Below, one piece after another: positions 40,733 through 50,222 of a DNA stretch of 64,000 nt. Source of the DNA: Myxococcus stipitatus. GTDB lineage: Bacteria; Myxococcota; Myxococcia; Myxococcales; Myxococcaceae. Within the stretch, counting starts at the first letter, position 1. Every line of letters begins with the position of its first letter. The translations under genes were made by a program, and so were the position numbers. The stretch is from the NCBI RefSeq assembly GCF_037414475.1, contig NZ_CP147913.1, positions 8,814,501-8,878,500 on the forward strand, read 5' to 3'. The notes beneath the pieces were generated by a model. The model saw only the letters and a program-made list of their open reading frames with translations, ran no database searches and was not told the DNA's origin.

Positions 40733-43336
40733 ATGTCAGTGCGTTCCCGTTGTCGTCTGCTCCACCCAGCCTTGTTGGGGCTGGTCGCGGCGGCGGTCCT
40801 TGCCGGTTGCAGTAGCGAGAAGTCTTCCCCTTCGGTGAAGACCCTGCGGATCTCGCCCGAGAGCTTCACGCTCGCCATGGGCATCGGCGCGGAGGTCTCC
40901 GCGACCGCCACCTTCTCCGACGGCAGCACGCGGGATGTCACGCGAGAGGCCGCGTGGTCCTCGTCGGACGCCGCCATCGGTACCGTGTCGAGCGACGCCG
41001 GCGGCGCGCCCCAGGTACGCGCGCTGGCCAAGGGACAGGCGACACTGCGTGCGACCTACTCGGAGGTCTCCGCGCAGGCGCGTCTCGACGTGACGGACGC
41101 CACGGCCGTCTCCCTGGCCCTCGCGCCGAAGGACCTGTCGCTCGCGGCGGGACTCACCCGTCAGCTCGTGGCCATGGCCACCTTCTCGGATGGCACTTCG
41201 CATGTGCTCACCACGGACCTCACCTGGTCATCGTCGAATGAGGCGATTGCCTCCATCTCCGCGAGCGGCCTGGTGCGCGCCGCCGCGCCTGGAGAGGCCA
41301 CCCTCAAGGCTCGATTTGGCGCGTTGGAGGCCACCGTCAAGGTGACCGTCTCCGCGGCCGTCGTGACGTCGCTCGCGGTGACGCCGTCGGAAGCGTCGAT
41401 GGCCCGGGGCGCGACGCTGACCCTGACGGCCATGGTCACGCGCTCGGATGGAACCACGGTGGATGTCTCCAACGAGGCCACCTGGAGCTCCAGCGACGCG
41501 AGCATCGCGACCGTGAACAAGCGCGTCGCGAGCGGCGTGGCGCAAGGGAGTGTCCGTATCACCGCGACCTTCGCGGGAGCGACTGGAGGGACTGGGCTCT
41601 CGGTTTCCGAGGCCGTCGCGCTCGCTGTCACGCCCGCGTCGAACATGCTCATCGAGGGCCACCCGCGCCAGCTCCACGCCGAGGCCACGCTGTCCAACGG
41701 CCTCACCCACGACGTCACCGCGAGCGCCGCCTGGACGAGCAGCACGACGGACGTGGCGGTGGTCTCCATGACCGCGTCGACGCAAGGCCAGGTGACGCCG
41801 GTGGGGCAGGGGGCCGCCACCATCACCGCAACCTTCAATGGCTTGAGCGGCAGTGGACAGGTGAGCGTGTCGAAGCTCAGCGTCACCGGCGTCGTGCCGA
41901 CGTTCCAGATGATGGAGGACGGCGTGGTCGCCTTCACGGCGCGGCTCACCAAGGCCCTGCCTCCGTCCACGAGGCTGCGCTGGCGCGTGTCGGTGATTCG
42001 CCACAATCCCCCGGCGGACATCCACCTGCCGCCCACGGACAGCCCCGTGGTGGGGCAGCCCGTGCACTACTTCGCGGGGACCTCGGGCGAGGTGGCCGAC
42101 AAGCCGGAGACGTGGACGGGAGGCGCGGCGACCGACGCGAGCGGCGCGGCGTACGTGGGCCAGGAGACGGGCTTCGAGCTGAGCGCGACGGGACTCCAGG
42201 GGGCCGAGGGGCACTCGTACTCCTTCCGTACGCGGTTCGCCATCAAGGGCGACTACACGTTCAACGTCGAGTTGCTCGAGGTCGGTGCCGGCGGTGCGCT
42301 CGCTCGCATCGGAGACGCCGTGGAGCTGGGGGCGGTTGTCGGCACGATGCGCGCGGCGGATGACACCGAGCTGCTGCTCTTCTCCGCCTCGCCGACGGCG
42401 GGAGGCCAGACGGAGGAGGAGTCCTTCCCGCAGGCGTTCGCCGTGCGTCCCGACGGCACCCGGTTCCGTCAAATCACCCAGGCACCCACGCCCTTCGTCT
42501 CGCCCCGCGACGTCCACTCGGAGGTGATTCGCTCGCCGGACCGCAAGTCGGTGGTCTGGGTGGATGGGCGGGACAAGTTCGGTGGCGTCTACTTCCAGGG
42601 GCTTCTCTACATCGCGGATGCGGACGGTGGCCGGGTGCGCCGTCTCACCCAGGCCAGCTCGTCCATGTGTGGTGAGCGCATGCCGGAGTTCTCACCGGAC
42701 GGGCAGTGGATTTCGTTCATGCGGTCCTGCATGCGCGACCCGTACCCTGGACGTGACGGCACGGAGTTCACGTTCATCATCCGCGCGGATGGGACGGACG
42801 AGCGGCGCATCCTCATCAGCGGCATCAACGACATGCCGCCGCCCGCTCCCATCTGGCCGCTGGTCTTCTCCTCCTTCTCGCGCGACAGCCGCACGCTCTT
42901 CACGGTGCAGTACGCGATGAAAGGCGCCCAGCTCTGGGCATTCTCGCTGGAGGATGGGAGCGCGCGCTCCATCATCAACTTCTCCGTCCCCGGCCAGGAG
43001 ATGGCCTCCATCGTGCGGTTCCCGATGGAGTTGCCCAACGGCGACCTGCTGTACCACTACCGCAACGAGGACGTGTCGTCGGATACGTGGCTGGAGCGCA
43101 TTCGGCCAGATGGCACCGGCCGCGAAATCGTGCGGCCCGTCCAGCGCGGCAGCATGGGCGAGTTCCTCCAGTCCCTCTTCACGCTCTCTCCCGACGGCAC
43201 GAAGGTCGCCTACACCGAGAGGGACCCGGTGACGGGAAGCAACACCCTCATGGTGTCCAACCTCGACGGCTCGGACGCGGTCTCCATGGGGAACCCGCCG
43301 TCCTACTTCGTGCGGCGCATCTTCTGGGCTCGCTGA
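40733..43336 (+). CDS. Lipoprotein with Big2 repeats and PD40/TolB-like propeller
   Basis: 867 residues. Lipobox VAAAVLAGC (Cys26). Four Ig-like Big2 domains span about residues 34-385; each has a TATFSDGxxxDVT-like and WSSSDxxIATV-like core, and an APGEATLKA-like end. The C-terminal half has PD40/WD40-like beta-propeller elements: PDRKSVVWVDGRD, RMPEFSPDGQWISFM, FTLSPDGTKVAYTERD. Such architecture suits a surface-exposed binding protein; the ligand is unknown. It lies 42 bases upstream of the M36 protease gene with no terminator between, so the two are probably co-transcribed. Confidence 0.85.
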   Translation: MSVRSRCRLLHPALLGLVAAAVLAGCSSEKSSPSVKTLRISPESFTLAMGIGAEVSATATFSDGSTRDVTREAAWSSSDAAIGTVSSDAGGAPQVRALAKGQATLRATYSEVSAQARLDVTDATAVSLALAPKDLSLAAGLTRQLVAMATFSDGTSHVLTTDLTWSSSNEAIASISASGLVRAAAPGEATLKARFGALEATVKVTVSAAVVTSLAVTPSEASMARGATLTLTAMVTRSDGTTVDVSNEATWSSSDASIATVNKRVASGVAQGSVRITATFAGATGGTGLSVSEAVALAVTPASNMLIEGHPRQLHAEATLSNGLTHDVTASAAWTSSTTDVAVVSMTASTQGQVTPVGQGAATITATFNGLSGSGQVSVSKLSVTGVVPTFQMMEDGVVAFTARLTKALPPSTRLRWRVSVIRHNPPADIHLPPTDSPVVGQPVHYFAGTSGEVADKPETWTGGAATDASGAAYVGQETGFELSATGLQGAEGHSYSFRTRFAIKGDYTFNVELLEVGAGGALARIGDAVELGAVVGTMRAADDTELLLFSASPTAGGQTEEESFPQAFAVRPDGTRFRQITQAPTPFVSPRDVHSEVIRSPDRKSVVWVDGRDKFGGVYFQGLLYIADADGGRVRRLTQASSSMCGERMPEFSPDGQWISFMRSCMRDPYPGRDGTEFTFIIRADGTDERRILISGINDMPPPAPIWPLVFSSFSRDSRTLFTVQYAMKGAQLWAFSLEDGSARSIINFSVPGQEMASIVRFPMELPNGDLLYHYRNEDVSSDTWLERIRPDGTGREIVRPVQRGSMGEFLQSLFTLSPDGTKVAYTERDPVTGSNTLMVSNLDGSDAVSMGNPPSYFVRRIFWAR

Positions 43337-43378
43337 CGCACGGGCCGAGCCCCCCCTTCATCCTTCGAGGTCCAACTC

Positions 43379-46300
43379 GTGAAAACATTCTTCAAGAACC
43401 TCGCCGGTGTCGCGCTGGCGTTCGCGGGCACGCAGGCGGGTGCCAGCGCCCTCCCCAACTACGATGCACTCCTGGAGAGCGCCGTTGCTCCCGGGGCCGC
43501 CTCGCTCTCGGCGGACAGCGAGAGCCTGGGCGGACATGTACTCCACCGCGACCACCGGCTCGGCGCGCCGACGTTCATCTGGGCCTCTCGGCCCGCGCAG
43601 GGTTCGGCGTTTCCTCCGTCGCTTCGCGCGGCCAGTGACTACGCGCGCATGTCGCCGGCCACCGCGGCGCGGCTCCAGTTGGATGCGCTGGCGCCGCTCC
43701 ATGGCGGCCGGTCGCTCTCGCAGGTGGGGACCTCGGTCGCCAGCGTCCGCAAGAGCCCGCTGGGGTCCTCGGTGGTGACGCTCCGGCAGGAGGTGGGCGG
43801 CGTCGAGGTGTTCCGAGGTACCGTCAGCCTCCTGCTCGACAAGGAGAATGTGCTGGTGGCGGCCTCCGGTCACCTCTCTCCGGACGTGGGGCAGGGCAAC
43901 AAGAGCCCCAAGCGGTCATTCCGGTTGGGGGCGCCTCAGGCCGTGGCCGCGGCGTTCGTGGACCTGACGGGGCAGTCGCTCGACGCCAGCCTGTTGCGGC
44001 TCGCGGGTGGGGCGTCGGGGCGCTACTCGCGACATGAGCTGGTCCCGTATGCCCGGCCCCTCCCCGTGGGTCTGCGCATCCCCGCGCGAAGCAAGCCGGT
44101 GCTCTTCCAGCTCCCCGAAGGGCTGCTCCCCGCCTACTACGTGGAGTTGAACACGGGCGCGACGGACTCCTCGTCGTCGGACTACTACTCGTACGTCATC
44201 GCGGCCGAGGACGGCCGGGTGCTGTTCCGCAAGAACCTCACGGCGGACGCGGCACACAGCTACCGCGTCTGGGCGGATGCCACGCCTCCTTTCACTCCGT
44301 TCGCGGGTCCGTCGGGCAACGCGCACATTCCGCACCCGACGGGGACGCCGGACGGCGAGGTGCCGCTGTTCGTCGAGCGCAACCTGGTGACACTCGACAA
44401 CGCGCCCTTCAGCCGCAATGACCCTTGGCTGCCCGTGGACGCCAAGGAGTCGGTGGGCAACAACGTGGATGCGTATGCGGATGTGTCCTCGCCGGATGGC
44501 TTCAGTGAGGGAGACCTGCGCGCGGCCCTCAGTGCCCCCGCGACGTTCGACTATCCCCACAGCTTCAACCTGCTGCCCTACGAGACGCCTCAGCAGATTC
44601 AGGCCGCCGTCACGCAGTTGTTCTATGTCAACAACTGGCTGCACGACGCGTACTACGACGCGGGCTTCAACGAAGCGGCGGGCAATGCCCAGCACGACAA
44701 CTACGGGCGCGGAGGCCTCGGGGGCGACAGCATCAAGGCGGAGGCTCAGGACTTCGGTGGGGTGAACAACGCCAACATGTCCACTCCGGCGGATGGGGCT
44801 CGGCCTCGGATGCAGATGTTCATCTTTCCCGGCCGCTCCGCGCGGCGCGCCGTCGAGGTGACCGCTCCGGAGAGCATCGCGGGTCCCTACACGTTCGTCT
44901 CGTCGCAGTTTGGGCCCCGCGTGTTCGCGGCGTCGGGCCGTGTGGTGCAGGGGCTCGATGCGGAGAACGCCGATGGGCCCACCGCGATGGATGGGTGCAC
45001 GGCGCTCACCAACGCCGCGGAGGTGAAGGGGAACATCGCGCTCCTCGACCGAGGCACTTGCAGCTTCCACCGCAAGGCCATCACGGCCCAGGCCGCTGGG
45101 GCCATCGGCGTCATCATCGCCAACACGGATGGCGTGGCCATGCCCGAGGGGATGGGTGTCGAGAACGGATTGTCGCCGTCGCGCATCGGCGCGGTGCTGA
45201 TTCCGAAGGGGGACGCGGACCGCATCCGGGGGAAACTCACGGGAGGTGTCCAGGTCTCGATGATTCAGCGCCCGGAAGGTGACCTGGACGGAACCATCGA
45301 CACGAGCATCGTCGCGCACGAGTGGGGCCACTACATCAGCAACCGGTTGGTCCATGACGGAGCGGGTCTGGGCACCAACCAGGCGCGCAGCATGGGGGAG
45401 GGGTGGGCGGATTTCCATGCGCTGCTCCTCACGGTGCGCGAGGAGGATGCCCAGGTCGCCTCGAATGCGAACTGGACGGGGGTCTTCCCGGTGGGCGACT
45501 TCGCGACGCGGAACATGAGCGAGGATGCCGCCTACTTCGGCATTCGCCGTGTGCCGTACTCGGTGGACTTCCGGAAGAATCCGCTGACGTTCAAGCACAT
45601 CTCCAACGGAGTCCGCCTTCCCAGCGGCGTGCCCTATGCCTTCGGCGCTGACGGGAGCAGCAACGCCGAGTACCACAACGCCGGCGAAGTCTGGGCGACC
45701 ATGCTGTGGGAGTGTTACGTCGGGCTGTTGCGCGACTCCTCGCGACTCTCGTTCAACGAAGTCCAGCGGCGGATGAAGGCCTATCTGGTCACCGCGTACA
45801 CGCTGACTCCGGCGTCTCCGACGTTCTTGGAGGCCCGCGACGCGCTGCTCGCGGCGGCGTATGCGGGAGACCCGGCGGACTACCAGATCTTCGCGGAGGC
45901 GTTCGCCCGTCGTGGCGCGGGAGTCGGCGCGGTGGCGCCGGACCGGGCCTCCACGAACCACGCGGGCGTGGTGGAGAGCTTCCGCACGGGCGCGGATGTG
46001 ACGTTCGTTTCGGCGGAGCTCACGGAGGACGGTAGCGCGAACACCTGCGACGCGGACGGGTATCTGGACAATGGAGAGAGCGGCGTGCTTCGGGTGACGT
46101 TGCGCTCCACGGGGACCGCGCCGCTTCAGGCCACGAGCATCACGGTCTCCTCGAACAGCCCCGCGGTCGAGCTGGTCAACGATGGAGCGGTGAGCTTCCC
46201 CTCCATGGGCTTGTATGAGAGGGCCACGGTGGAGGTGCCGGTGCGGCTCTCGGGCGCGGCGCCTCGCGCGGTGGTCCAGTTCAACATCGCCTATCGCGAT

Positions 46301-47926
46301 GCGAACGGCGTAGTGGCTGGCGACAAGAAGGCGGAGCTGAGCGTCAAGGTCGAGCAGGACGAGCTTCCTGGGGCGTCGTCGACGGAGACGGTGGACGCGC
46401 GGCTGCTGCCGTGGACGATGACGTCGGACGTGGGAGGCGCGACCTTTACGGTGCATGAGGAGACAGGGCTCCAGCGCTCCTTCCATGGAGAGGACGTGGG
46501 GCGTGCCGCGGACTTCGCGCTCGTCTCTCCGCCGCTGCACGTGGGCAATGGAGGCTTGTCGTTCACGTTCCGCCACCGCTATGCCTTCGAGGCGTCGGCG
46601 GGACAGTTCTTCGATGGAGGTGTCCTCGAGCTGTCCGAGGATGACGGCCAGACGTGGACGGACATCGGGAGCCGCATCACGGCCAATGGCTACAACGTCA
46701 CGCTCGCGGTGTACGACGAGAACGTGAACCCGCTCACTGGACGCCGGGCCTTCGGCGGCGCGAGCTTCGCGTTCACGCAGAAGCAGATGGTGACCTCGAG
46801 CGTGAACCTGGGGAGCACATACGCTGGGAAGGTGGTGCGTATCCGCTTCCGCATCGGCACGGACGAGGCCGCTGGGAGCTTCGGCTGGTTCATTGATGAC
46901 ATCGCCTTCACGGGGCTGGCGAACACGCCCTTCACGGCGCTGGTGGACGAGCAGGGTGTCTGCACGACGGGGCAGGTGGATGCCCAGGCGGGAGAGGACC
47001 AGGCCATCGACGAGCTGGCGGAGGTTCGGCTGCAGGGCCGAGGCAGCAGCATGGCGGGTGGAGCGCTGACGTACCGTTGGGAGCAGGTGGCGGGTCCGTT
47101 CGCTGCGATGAGTGGCGCGGATACGGCCACGCCCACCTTCATCGCGCCGGAGGTGTTGGTGGATACCTTGCTGACCTTCCGTTTGACGGTGCTGGACGGT
47201 GGCCTGCGTGACAGGGACACGGTCCAGGTGCTGGTGCGGCAGGTGAACAAGGCGCCGGTGGCGTCCGCGGGCATCGCGCAGACGGTGGACGAGGGGACCA
47301 CCGTGACGCTCCAGGGAAGCGCCGAGGACCCGGACGGCGACGCGGTGGTCAGCCAGCAGTGGACGCAGGTGTCGGGGACGCCCGTCGCGCTCACGGGGGC
47401 GGAGACCCTGACGCCGAGCTTCACCGCGCCCGCGGTCGCCAAGGGGACGGAGGCGCTTGTCTTCCAGCTCGTGGCGAGTGATGGGCAGTTGAGCGGCGTG
47501 GGCGCCAAGGTGAGCGTGACGGTACGCCATGTGCCGCTCGCGCCCACCGTGAGCGCGGGAGAGGACGTGGCCACGTTCTCGGGGAAGTCCATCACGTTGA
47601 CGGCCACGGCGGAGGACCCGGAGCAGGGGACGCTGACCTACGCCTGGCATCAGAGTGACGGACTCTCGGTCACGCTCGTGGATGCGAATCAGGCGCGCAT
47701 GCGATTCACCGCGCCGGAGGTGACGGCCGCCACGGAGTTTGTCTTCGTGGTGAAGGTCACCTCCGAGAGCGGCCTGTTCGCCGAGGGCCACGTCACGGTG
47801 ACGGTGAGCCCGGCGCCACCGGAGCCGAAGGAGTCCAGTGGTTGCTCGTCCTCCGGAACGACGGCCTCGTACCCGCTGGCGATGGTGTTGCTCGCGCTCC
47901 TCGCGTGGCGGCGGCGCGAGGTGTGA
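43379..47926 (+). CDS. Secreted M36 (fungalysin-type) metalloprotease with PA domain, PKD-like repeats and MYXO-CTERM tail
   Basis: 1515 residues from GTG 43379. Signal peptide (LAGVALAFAGTQAGASA), an FTP propeptide region, then the M36 catalytic domain. HEWGH (647-651) and Glu674 in SMGEGWADF supply the zinc site. A PA insert (NIALLDRGTCSFHRKAITAQ) lies at ~535-600. Beta-rich domains (~880-1190) and three PKD/REJ-like repeats (~1200-1480) follow. The end is a Cys-containing SGCSS segment, a hydrophobic helix and RRR, the MYXO-CTERM sorting pattern that anchors proteins at the cell surface or releases them after processing. It should digest extracellular protein, which suits a predator. A hairpin terminator follows. 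Confidence 0.9.
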   Translation: MKTFFKNLAGVALAFAGTQAGASALPNYDALLESAVAPGAASLSADSESLGGHVLHRDHRLGAPTFIWASRPAQGSAFPPSLRAASDYARMSPATAARLQLDALAPLHGGRSLSQVGTSVASVRKSPLGSSVVTLRQEVGGVEVFRGTVSLLLDKENVLVAASGHLSPDVGQGNKSPKRSFRLGAPQAVAAAFVDLTGQSLDASLLRLAGGASGRYSRHELVPYARPLPVGLRIPARSKPVLFQLPEGLLPAYYVELNTGATDSSSSDYYSYVIAAEDGRVLFRKNLTADAAHSYRVWADATPPFTPFAGPSGNAHIPHPTGTPDGEVPLFVERNLVTLDNAPFSRNDPWLPVDAKESVGNNVDAYADVSSPDGFSEGDLRAALSAPATFDYPHSFNLLPYETPQQIQAAVTQLFYVNNWLHDAYYDAGFNEAAGNAQHDNYGRGGLGGDSIKAEAQDFGGVNNANMSTPADGARPRMQMFIFPGRSARRAVEVTAPESIAGPYTFVSSQFGPRVFAASGRVVQGLDAENADGPTAMDGCTALTNAAEVKGNIALLDRGTCSFHRKAITAQAAGAIGVIIANTDGVAMPEGMGVENGLSPSRIGAVLIPKGDADRIRGKLTGGVQVSMIQRPEGDLDGTIDTSIVAHEWGHYISNRLVHDGAGLGTNQARSMGEGWADFHALLLTVREEDAQVASNANWTGVFPVGDFATRNMSEDAAYFGIRRVPYSVDFRKNPLTFKHISNGVRLPSGVPYAFGADGSSNAEYHNAGEVWATMLWECYVGLLRDSSRLSFNEVQRRMKAYLVTAYTLTPASPTFLEARDALLAAAYAGDPADYQIFAEAFARRGAGVGAVAPDRASTNHAGVVESFRTGADVTFVSAELTEDGSANTCDADGYLDNGESGVLRVTLRSTGTAPLQATSITVSSNSPAVELVNDGAVSFPSMGLYERATVEVPVRLSGAAPRAVVQFNIAYRDANGVVAGDKKAELSVKVEQDELPGASSTETVDARLLPWTMTSDVGGATFTVHEETGLQRSFHGEDVGRAADFALVSPPLHVGNGGLSFTFRHRYAFEASAGQFFDGGVLELSEDDGQTWTDIGSRITANGYNVTLAVYDENVNPLTGRRAFGGASFAFTQKQMVTSSVNLGSTYAGKVVRIRFRIGTDEAAGSFGWFIDDIAFTGLANTPFTALVDEQGVCTTGQVDAQAGEDQAIDELAEVRLQGRGSSMAGGALTYRWEQVAGPFAAMSGADTATPTFIAPEVLVDTLLTFRLTVLDGGLRDRDTVQVLVRQVNKAPVASAGIAQTVDEGTTVTLQGSAEDPDGDAVVSQQWTQVSGTPVALTGAETLTPSFTAPAVAKGTEALVFQLVASDGQLSGVGAKVSVTVRHVPLAPTVSAGEDVATFSGKSITLTATAEDPEQGTLTYAWHQSDGLSVTLVDANQARMRFTAPEVTAATEFVFVVKVTSESGLFAEGHVTVTVSPAPPEPKESSGCSSSGTTASYPLAMVLLALLAWRRREV

Positions 47927-47950
47927 TGAGGTCCTGAGGTTGTAGTGAGG

Positions 47951-47979
47951 AGGGGCGGTGGCTTTGTGCCACCGCCCCT
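47951..47979. terminator. Strong hairpin terminator after the M36 protease
   Basis: AGGGGCGGTGGC pairs perfectly with GCCACCGCCCCT around TTTGT, 24 bases past the stop, and is followed by TTT. Confidence 0.8.
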
Positions 47980-48154
47980 TTGGCGTTGAGCGTCAGGTTC
48001 ATGCTTCCTCGGTGGGCCGCCAAGGGCAAAGACGCGTCACCATGACTGTCTATTCGGGGGGTGGACGTGTCCACGCTATGTGAAGTACTCTCTCTTCCGT
48101 TCCATTCAGTTCGAGTGCTCCATTGTTTCCAGGGCAGGCCTTGTTGGGGGGCGT

Positions 48155-49039
48155 ATGTGCCGATTCCTGTCTGTCTGTGGCGCCGTGCTCGTAGCTCTGG
48201 GTGCTCATCCTGGCTGGGCCGCCAATGGCGTGAATCAGCCGCCGACGAGTCAGGCCCGGGTGTCAGCCGACGAGGATGATGCGTTGGACACGGAGTCAAC
48301 GAAGCCGTGCAAGACCTTCTATCGACTCGAGTCGCTGGAGATCTCCCGCTCGACACGAATTGATGTGGGGTGTCTTGAGATTCCAGACAATGCGGTCATT
48401 GATGTCAAGAATGGGGCTGCGTTCTATGTCATTGCAACCCGGGGTGTGAAGTGGGGGAGGAGTGTCTCCTTCAAGGCAAGGGGAGGCATGGGCGCGAAGG
48501 GGGTGGACGCACGGAGTGAGGAGACGAAGGCCGGGACGGATGGGAATGTCTGGCATAGCCGGCAGGGGCCTGAGAGCACGGGGTGTCACTGCGTGGACAA
48601 CAAGGATTGGCCTGAACTGCGTGCCGGAAAGGGTGGGGATGGAGCGAAGGGCGGTGTGTTGCGATTCGTGATGCGAAACGTCCAGTATGTTGGCGGCGCC
48701 ACGCTTGATGCGATGGGGGGAGACCCTGGGCCACAAGGAAGGCCTGGTCGACTGATTTGTTATTGCAAGGACGGTTGTGGAAAGCAGGTCGCGAGCAATT
48801 CCTGCCCCGGAGGTGGTCCGGGTGCCCGCGGCGCAAAGGGGACGGTGGACCTCTACCTGGCGGGGCCGCGTGCTTCCACCGTCCTGACCGAGCTGAAGAA
48901 AGCCGTCGTGACCGAGCCGGAGCACATCCCCTTGGCGCAGTATGGGGTGCTTGAGCCTGCTTCCACGTTCCAGAAGAAGGTGGATGTACTGAGGGACGAG
49001 GCGGTCCACGGTCATTTCGAGCTGCTGCCGGCGCGATAG
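48155..49039 (+). CDS. Secreted glycine-rich protein of unknown function
   Basis: 294 residues from ATG 48155 (GGGGGG upstream); a GTG at 48080 would add 25 residues. Signal peptide MCRFLSVCGAVLVALGAHPG, then an acidic linker. The central region is glycine-rich with collagen-like steps (ARGGMGAKGVDARS, GDPGPQGRPGRLI, GGGPGARGAKG) between beta-like segments (VKNGAAFYVIATRG). Several Cys (ICYCKDGCGKQ, CHC) suggest disulfides. Glycine-turn stretches like these occur in beta-helix or collagen-like surface proteins. I recognise no family. A glycosyltransferase-like gene follows after 67 bases. Confidence 0.65.
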   Translation: MCRFLSVCGAVLVALGAHPGWAANGVNQPPTSQARVSADEDDALDTESTKPCKTFYRLESLEISRSTRIDVGCLEIPDNAVIDVKNGAAFYVIATRGVKWGRSVSFKARGGMGAKGVDARSEETKAGTDGNVWHSRQGPESTGCHCVDNKDWPELRAGKGGDGAKGGVLRFVMRNVQYVGGATLDAMGGDPGPQGRPGRLICYCKDGCGKQVASNSCPGGGPGARGAKGTVDLYLAGPRASTVLTELKKAVVTEPEHIPLAQYGVLEPASTFQKKVDVLRDEAVHGHFELLPAR

Positions 49040-49106
49040 TGGTTCCGCAGGCGCTGAACTGGGGAGGTCCTTCAGCGGCGTCCGGTCCCCGGCCTACCGT
49101 CGAGGC

Positions 49107-50168
49107 ATGACCACCCTTGTGCACTACATCTACGTCGGCACCGAGGTTCCCGAACAATCGAATGCAAGGCGGTTCGCATGGAGCACACCGCGACACCGCG
49201 TGCCTGATGGCGTTCGTACCATCCTCTGGTGCAACAAGGCCCTCTATGAGCCTTTCAAGGCACTCAAGCGCCAGTCGCCCTGGGGTTCTCCCATCCAGGA
49301 GATTCAGCTGATCGAAACCCTCATCGATGCGTTTCCGGGCGAGTCGTCGACGGCACTCAAGGCCGCGGCCGAGCTGCTCTTCCGGTGCAAGAGCTTCGCC
49401 GCGCTCAAGGACATGATGAGCCTGGCCATCGTGTGGGCCTTGGGTGGCTACTTCCTGGATGCGAGCACCTACCTCGTCGGGTTCGAGCCCAGCCTCACCG
49501 ACAAGGACACGCAGCTGCGGACGTTCGTCAGCCAGTTCCGGTCGAGCAATGCCATCACCGCGCAGACCACGAACGAGGCCTTCCGCCCCTATGCGCTCGG
49601 GCCTCGCTTCCCGGCGCTTCGGGCAGTCAACTCGTCGGACCCGGGCCAGCAACTGGGCCAGGAGGTCCACGTGATGGGGCTCAACTCCTCCAGGCCGGGA
49701 CTCAAGCTCATCACGCCTTGGATTGAGTACTGGGCCTTCTACGGCAACAAGGGAGACCGCATCCTCCTGAAGATGCTGGAGCTCTATCTGAAGAACATGC
49801 TCGTGAAGATGGCCCTCCCCGCCAAGTACAATGGGTGGTCCTTGGAGGATGCCCTGGCGAACGGAGAGGCCAAGGGCCTCAGCGCGGAGGAGGCCAAGGG
49901 GCTTCGCAATCACCTCCTCGGGCAGCTCATCTGCTCAGCCGTGAAGGACGGCCTGCTGGAGTGCTGGCCAGGACTCGCGACCGCCACCGAGTCAGAGGAC
50001 GTCCGCGGGAGCGCTTTCGGCGCGGTGACTTGGGATGCCTTCATGTACCGACGGCACCCGACGGAATATACGAAGAAGAATCAGACCAAGTTGCCGCACT
50101 CGCGCTGGTTGCGCGCCTACGTGCCGGAGCTGGGCTTGATGAAGCGTTACGAGGGCTCCTGGCGTTGA
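49107..50168 (+). CDS. Glycosyltransferase-like protein (DXD-sugar type, degenerate)
   Basis: 353 residues without signal peptide. The opening LVHYIYVGTEVPEQ and VRTILWCNKALYE resemble the start of sugar-binding DXD glycosyltransferases (IPKIIHQIW-type). The stretch KDMMSLAIVWALGGYFLDAS sits where that family has D-x-x-R-x-x-x-L-x-x-x-GGxYxDxD. Here the metal-binding DxD reads DAS, so the enzyme may be inactive or use other ligands. This family also includes toxin glycosyltransferases. The ribosome-binding site is weak. Pairing with the secreted glycine-rich protein upstream may mean substrate and modifier, but this is speculative. Confidence 0.5.
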   Translation: MTTLVHYIYVGTEVPEQSNARRFAWSTPRHRVPDGVRTILWCNKALYEPFKALKRQSPWGSPIQEIQLIETLIDAFPGESSTALKAAAELLFRCKSFAALKDMMSLAIVWALGGYFLDASTYLVGFEPSLTDKDTQLRTFVSQFRSSNAITAQTTNEAFRPYALGPRFPALRAVNSSDPGQQLGQEVHVMGLNSSRPGLKLITPWIEYWAFYGNKGDRILLKMLELYLKNMLVKMALPAKYNGWSLEDALANGEAKGLSAEEAKGLRNHLLGQLICSAVKDGLLECWPGLATATESEDVRGSAFGAVTWDAFMYRRHPTEYTKKNQTKLPHSRWLRAYVPELGLMKRYEGSWR

Positions 50169-50222
50169 GCAACACCCTGGCCCGGCTCCTCGGCGCGTGA
50201 CGGCCTCCCCGAGGAATCCGCC

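Noticed and set aside
43916..47791. A minus-strand open frame of 1,291 codons
   Set aside because: It is opposite the M36 protease gene, is very rich in Arg and His, has no domain or ribosome site, and is the usual by-product of high third-position GC on the coding strand. Similar frames opposite the repeat lipoprotein (37689-40730), the sensor kinase (32989-35478) and ccmF (52208-54403, plus strand) were rejected for the same reason.
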